Positions 8,325 through 12,760 of a stretch of DNA of 12,760 bases are shown piece by piece. Location of the stretch: contig CAIKJM010000178.1 of the NCBI GenBank assembly GCA_903827735.1, forward strand, positions 1 through 12,760, written 5' to 3'. The number at the start of each line of letters is the position of its first letter. Position 1 is the stretch's first letter. The position numbers and the translations under genes are program-made. The DNA is from an uncultured Rhodanobacter sp. Its GTDB lineage: Bacteria; Pseudomonadota; Gammaproteobacteria; Xanthomonadales; Rhodanobacteraceae. Below the pieces are notes generated by a model. That model did not search any database and was not told the origin of the DNA. It worked only from the letters and a program-made list of their open reading frames with translations.

Positions 8325-9722
8325 ATGCCGCAGGGCCTCATCGCCAAACTTTTTTTCTCCGTTCTTTTGGTGACCGCGTTCATCGTGATTGCCATGGGCT
8401 TCGCTGCACGCGTCACATTCAATCAAGGCTTTCTCGGCTATCTGAGCAAGCAGGAAGAAATTCGCCTGAAGGAAACGGTGCCCCTGCTGGCCGATGCCTA
8501 TCGCGCGCATGGCAGCTGGCGGTTTATCCGCGATGATCCGCAGAACTGGATGGTGCTGATGCGTCCAGCCAACTTGCCCGATCATCCGACGGCGGAGGAT
8601 GTTGAACGTACCGCCCTTTCAGTCTCTGATCTGACCGGCACACCGATGCGCTTCACCTTGCTCGACGCGCAGCAGCGATACGTTTTTGGTAATCCAAAAA
8701 CAGGCCTGGGCGCACCAAAATTACCGATTGTTGTGGATGGCAGAACGGTCGGCTGGCTGAGGATGCTGCCGTTCCAGCGAGTGATCGAAGCCGGTGACCT
8801 GGCCTTTCAACAGAGCCAGCACCGGGGATTTTTCATCATTGGCGTCTGTGCGCTGTTGCTGGCTGCTTTACTCACGATTGTCGTGGCGCGATCGCTGCTT
8901 AGTCCGATAAGTCAACTGAAGCGCGCGACGGACGCTGTAGCCATTGGCGACTACACGATTCGTGTGCACGAAAACGCCCGTGACGAACTTGGCCAGCTCG
9001 CCAAGAACTTCAATCGCATGGCGCTTGTGCTGGAAAGCAATGAAAAAATGCGCCGGGAATTTGTCGCCGACGTTTCGCATGAACTGCGCACACCGCTTGC
9101 CGTGATGCATGCCGAATTTGAAGTGCTGGAAGACGGCATACGACCCATCGACATAGCCGCCATACAGTCGCTCAAGGTTGAGGCCACGCACTTGAGCAAA
9201 CTGGTGGAAGATCTTTATCAGCTTTCGCTGGCGGATATCGGCGCATTGATTTATCGCAAAAGCGAGGTGGACGTTACGGAACTACTTCGAACAACCACCG
9301 ACGCTTTCCAGAAACGGCTCTTCCAGGCGGATATCACGCTGGAATTAAAGCTTCCACAGTTACCTCTGACCATTGATGCTGACGAAAAACGGCTGAGACA
9401 GCTCTTTGCCAATCTGCTGGAAAACACTATTCGTTATACCCATGCCGGTGGCCGGTTAAGCATCTATTGCATGCAGCTGGAAGACCAGGTTGCCGTCGAC
9501 GTCATGGATTCTGCACCCGGCGTTGATGACATAGGGCTGGAGAGACTGTTCGATCGCTTTTATCGCGGCGAATCCTCGCGCAACCGCGCCAGCGGCGGCG
9601 CCGGCCTGGGCTTGCCGATATCGCGCTCCATTGTTGAAGCACACGGCGGCACTATCGAAGCCAGACACTCCAAGCTCGGCGGACTGTGGCTGGTTACTCG
9701 CTTGCCCATCGGGGATGCATGA
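8325..9722 (+). CDS. baeS: BaeS-like envelope-stress sensor histidine kinase
   Basis: A 465-residue membrane kinase. Seen: TM1 (about 8-28), a periplasmic sensor (about 31-167) with GSWRFIRDD much like GNWRFLRNN of E. coli BaeS as I recall it, TM2 (168-188), HAMP (about 189-240), the H-box FVADVSHELRTPLAV with His252 as phosphorylation site, N-box FANLLEN (361-367), G1 DSAPG (395-399) and G2 GGAGLGLPIS (424-433). All catalytic motifs are intact. In E. coli, BaeS senses envelope-active compounds and phosphorylates BaeR, which induces mdtABC, acrD and spy. Sequence similarity runs the full length, including RGESSRNRASGG. The ATG at 8325 has no clear Shine-Dalgarno site; an in-frame TAA at 8295 excludes a longer protein. 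Its stop overlaps the regulator's ATG (ATGA). It is divergent from the efflux operon, its likely target. One counted line (9241-9300) has 50% GC, far below the flanking genes. Confidence 0.9.
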   Translation: MPQGLIAKLFFSVLLVTAFIVIAMGFAARVTFNQGFLGYLSKQEEIRLKETVPLLADAYRAHGSWRFIRDDPQNWMVLMRPANLPDHPTAEDVERTALSVSDLTGTPMRFTLLDAQQRYVFGNPKTGLGAPKLPIVVDGRTVGWLRMLPFQRVIEAGDLAFQQSQHRGFFIIGVCALLLAALLTIVVARSLLSPISQLKRATDAVAIGDYTIRVHENARDELGQLAKNFNRMALVLESNEKMRREFVADVSHELRTPLAVMHAEFEVLEDGIRPIDIAAIQSLKVEATHLSKLVEDLYQLSLADIGALIYRKSEVDVTELLRTTTDAFQKRLFQADITLELKLPQLPLTIDADEKRLRQLFANLLENTIRYTHAGGRLSIYCMQLEDQVAVDVMDSAPGVDDIGLERLFDRFYRGESSRNRASGGAGLGLPISRSIVEAHGGTIEARHSKLGGLWLVTRLPIGDA

Positions 9723-10414
9723 GTATGGAAACGATGCAGGGAACTATCGCGCACGTACTGATTGTCGAGGACGAGGCAAAGCTCGCCATGGCGATTCGCG
9801 ACTATCTCAATGCAACGGGCTTTACCACGCAATGGGTAGCCGACGGTCGTGATGTCATTTCGGCGATCAAGGCCAGCGTGTTCGATCTGGTTTTGCTGGA
9901 CCTGATGCTGCCGGGACGCAACGGCTTGGACATCTGCCGTGAACTACGCAGCTTCAGCGATGTTCCGCTCATTATGTTGACGGCGAGGATCGAGGAGATT
10001 GATCGGCTGCTCGGACTGGAAATTGGCGCTGATGACTACATCTGCAAACCTTTCAGCATTCGTGAGCTGGTCGCTCGGGCCAAGGCCATTTTGCGGCGAT
10101 CGCGCACGCCAGCCAAGCCATCGTCTATTTTGCAGGTCGACGAGACTACCTATCAGGCGATCTACTACAGCACGCCTGTGCCGCTGACTTCTATTGAATT
10201 TCGCCTGTTGAAAACACTTTCCGATTTTCCCGGGCGCGTTTTTTCACGTGATGGATTACTCGACAGGCTCCACGCCGATCACCGTATCGTTACCGATCGG
10301 ACTGTCGACACCCACATCAAGAACCTGCGCCGAAAGCTGCAACAGGTGGCGCCCGATGTGGATCCGATCCGCTCGATCTATGGGGTGGGCTACAAGTTAG
10401 AAATTGACGGCTGA
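9719..10414 (+). CDS. baeR: BaeR-like response regulator, OmpR/PhoB family
   Basis: A 231-residue DNA-binding regulator. Seen: receiver domain (about 12-124) with acidic residues E17/D18, phospho-acceptor D61 in LVLLDLMLPG, T88 and K110; then a winged-helix domain (about 135-228) with LTSIEFRLLKTL, DRTVDTHIKNLRRKL and YGVGYKLE. The stretch IEEIDRLLGLEIGADDYICKPFS is close to E. coli BaeR as I recall it, which is why I name it BaeR rather than a generic OmpR-family protein. The ATG at 9719 overlaps the kinase stop by 4 bp; an ATG at 9725 has better spacing from GGGGA (9711-9715) and is an alternative giving 229 residues. In the BaeSR family the phosphorylated regulator activates efflux genes, so the divergent pump operon is the natural target. 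GC is low (one counted line 47%). No convincing terminator follows. Confidence 0.9.
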   Translation: MSMETMQGTIAHVLIVEDEAKLAMAIRDYLNATGFTTQWVADGRDVISAIKASVFDLVLLDLMLPGRNGLDICRELRSFSDVPLIMLTARIEEIDRLLGLEIGADDYICKPFSIRELVARAKAILRRSRTPAKPSSILQVDETTYQAIYYSTPVPLTSIEFRLLKTLSDFPGRVFSRDGLLDRLHADHRIVTDRTVDTHIKNLRRKLQQVAPDVDPIRSIYGVGYKLEIDG

Positions 10415-10567
10415 CCAAACCGCTGGACCTTCGTGCACCAGGTATTTCCATACATCTAGCGGACACTGTTGCTTAAGCGTCTATGGGCGAACTGCATGTG
10501 CGTAAGCGAAAAGCGGCCGTCAAACCTGGCGGCGCTGCCTGCCTGAAACGCCCGCAAAAGGGTTGAA
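10415..10567. other. Non-coding gap between the convergent baeR-like and ntrC genes
   Basis: These 153 bases separate two convergent stop codons. I see no gene: the only short frame, ATG 10483 to TGA 10566 (27 codons), lacks a ribosome binding site. A weak hairpin near 10516-10533 is listed separately. No repeat, attachment site or tRNA is visible at this edge of the lower-GC block. Confidence 0.6.
10509..10533 (-). terminator. Weak candidate terminator downstream of ntrC
   Basis: Read on the minus strand, GCCG-C-CA pairs with TG-A-CGGC around a GGTT loop (10533 to 10516; a 7-step stem with one C-A mismatch). CGC and TTTT (10512-10509) follow. It lies about 35 bases after the ntrC stop. The stem is short and imperfect. 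Confidence 0.3.
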
Positions 10568-11939
<1,372 letters not shown>

Positions 11940-11947
<8 letters not shown>

Positions 11948-12760
11948 GTACGCGCTCCAGCGGCAGATACAAAGAGAACACGGTTTCGCCCGGTCGGCTG
12001 ACATAGCGCAGTTCGCCGCCGTGTTCGCGCGCGATCTCTCGGGACAGCGCCAGGCCCAGGCCGCTGCCATTGGCGCGGCCGGATACCAGCGGTTGAAAAA
12101 GCGTGTCGCGCAGCGACGCCGGAACGCCCGGGCCATCGTCGATCACATCGATGCGCAGCGCCATGCGCAGCACCCGGTCGCCCCAGCGCAGGCCGTGATC
12201 GACGCGCGTGCGCAGCGTCAGTGTTTTGGCGCCGGCCTCCTGCGCGTTGCGTGCGAGGTTGAGCAGGATCTGCTGCAGCCGATCGGCGTCGCCGAGCAGG
12301 TCGGGCACGCTCGGATCGTAGTCGTGCTTCAACTGCAGCGGCTGCGGCTGGGCTCGCAGCAGATCGGCAAGTCGCTCGAGCAGATGATGGATATTCACCG
12401 CACCAAACTGCGGCGCGCCGTCGTGATGCAGCAGCCGATTGGCCAGCGCCGCCAGCCGATCGGCCTCGTCGATGATCAGGCCGGCCAGCGACTGCAGATC
12501 GTCCGTGCCGACCCGACGCTGCAGCAGCTGGGCCGCACCGCGCAAACCGGCCAGCGGATTCTTCACCTCGTGTGCGAAACCGCGCAGCGTCGCGGACAGC
12601 GGCGAACCGCTGGCGGCCGGTTCGGCCAATGCGTGCACCTCAAGCAGCAAACCCGCCTCGAACGGCTGGATCGCCATATCGACCAGCGTTTCGCGCCCCA
12701 CCGCGGTAAACAGCGTCAGCCCACGCAGCTGCAGCGGCCGCTGCTGATACAGCACCCGCG
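11940..12760 (-). CDS. ntrB: Nitrogen regulation sensor kinase NtrB/GlnL, C-terminal part (5' end outside window)
   Basis: The frame is open to the right edge, giving 272 visible residues; the GTG at 12755 is probably an internal Val codon, since the family has a longer N-terminal PAS domain whose end is seen here. Seen: the H-box FAHEVKNPLAGLRGAAQLL (His about 63 residues in), N-box LQQILLNLARNAQEAG, G1 DDGPGVP and G2 ANGSGLGLALS. HEVKNPLAGLRGAAQLL is the NtrB signature. It is a cytosolic kinase/phosphatase without membrane segments in the visible part; in the family it is governed by PII (GlnB) and sets NtrC phosphorylation according to nitrogen status. ATGACTGA joins its stop to the ntrC start (8-bp overlap), which points to translational coupling. 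Promoter and any glnA neighbour would lie beyond the window. Confidence 0.93.

Noticed and set aside
10526..10545. Sequence resembling a sigma-54 promoter (TGGC then TGC) near the ntrC end
   Set aside because: The GG-to-GC spacing is 11, not the required 10, and it would fire into the 3' end of ntrC.
10483..10566. A 27-codon open frame between the baeR-like gene and ntrC
   Set aside because: No Shine-Dalgarno site, no hydrophobic or known motif, and it overlaps a possible terminator. Nothing supports translation.
11948..12136. A 63-residue N-terminal extension of ntrC
   Set aside because: This stretch is the ntrB C-terminus read in another frame. The ATG at 11947 has a GGAG site and starts directly at the receiver domain.

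Overview
The window looks like chromosomal DNA of a GC-rich Gram-negative gammaproteobacterium. The mix of genes (a cyclic beta-glucan synthase-type GH94 protein, NtrBC, BaeSR and an AcrB-type RND pump) would fit Xanthomonadales, perhaps Rhodanobacteraceae. That placement is inference from gene content and composition, not a database match. All seven protein genes are of recognisable families, and two of them run off the window ends.

Layout from left to right: (1) positions 1-2346, plus strand: the C-terminal 781 residues of a GH94-domain protein, most like the phosphorylase-like end of a cyclic beta-1,2-glucan synthase (NdvB/ChvB). (2) A perfect 8-bp-stem hairpin (2359-2378) lies between two convergent genes and probably terminates both. 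(3) Positions 2381-8172, minus strand: a compact tripartite RND efflux operon, transcribed adaptor (MFP) -> inner-membrane pump (HAE1/AcrB type) -> outer-membrane factor (OprM/NodT type), with a 12-bp gap and a 4-bp overlap between genes. (4) Positions 8173-8324: a divergent regulatory region with a 7-bp-arm inverted repeat. (5) Positions 8325-10414, plus strand: a BaeS-like sensor kinase and BaeR-like response regulator overlapping by 4 bp. (6) Positions 10415-10567: a non-coding gap. (7) Positions 10568-12760, minus strand: ntrC preceded by the 3' part of ntrB, overlapping by 8 bp.

Functionally, the central block reads as one module: an envelope-stress two-component system placed back to back with a self-contained drug/toxicant efflux pump that it probably controls. 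Hand counts on single 60-base lines give roughly 47-60% GC in this block against about 70% in the flanking GH94 and ntrC genes. The block may therefore be an acquired insertion between older chromosomal neighbours. NtrBC is the nitrogen-limitation two-component system acting with sigma-54, and the GH94 protein belongs to periplasmic glucan synthesis. Neither has an evident functional link to the pump.

I found no RNA genes, CRISPR arrays, insertion sequences or phage genes. I also found no clearly undescribed system. The points worth following are the baeSR-pump pairing and its operator candidates, the composition break, and the altered drug-pocket residues of the pump.
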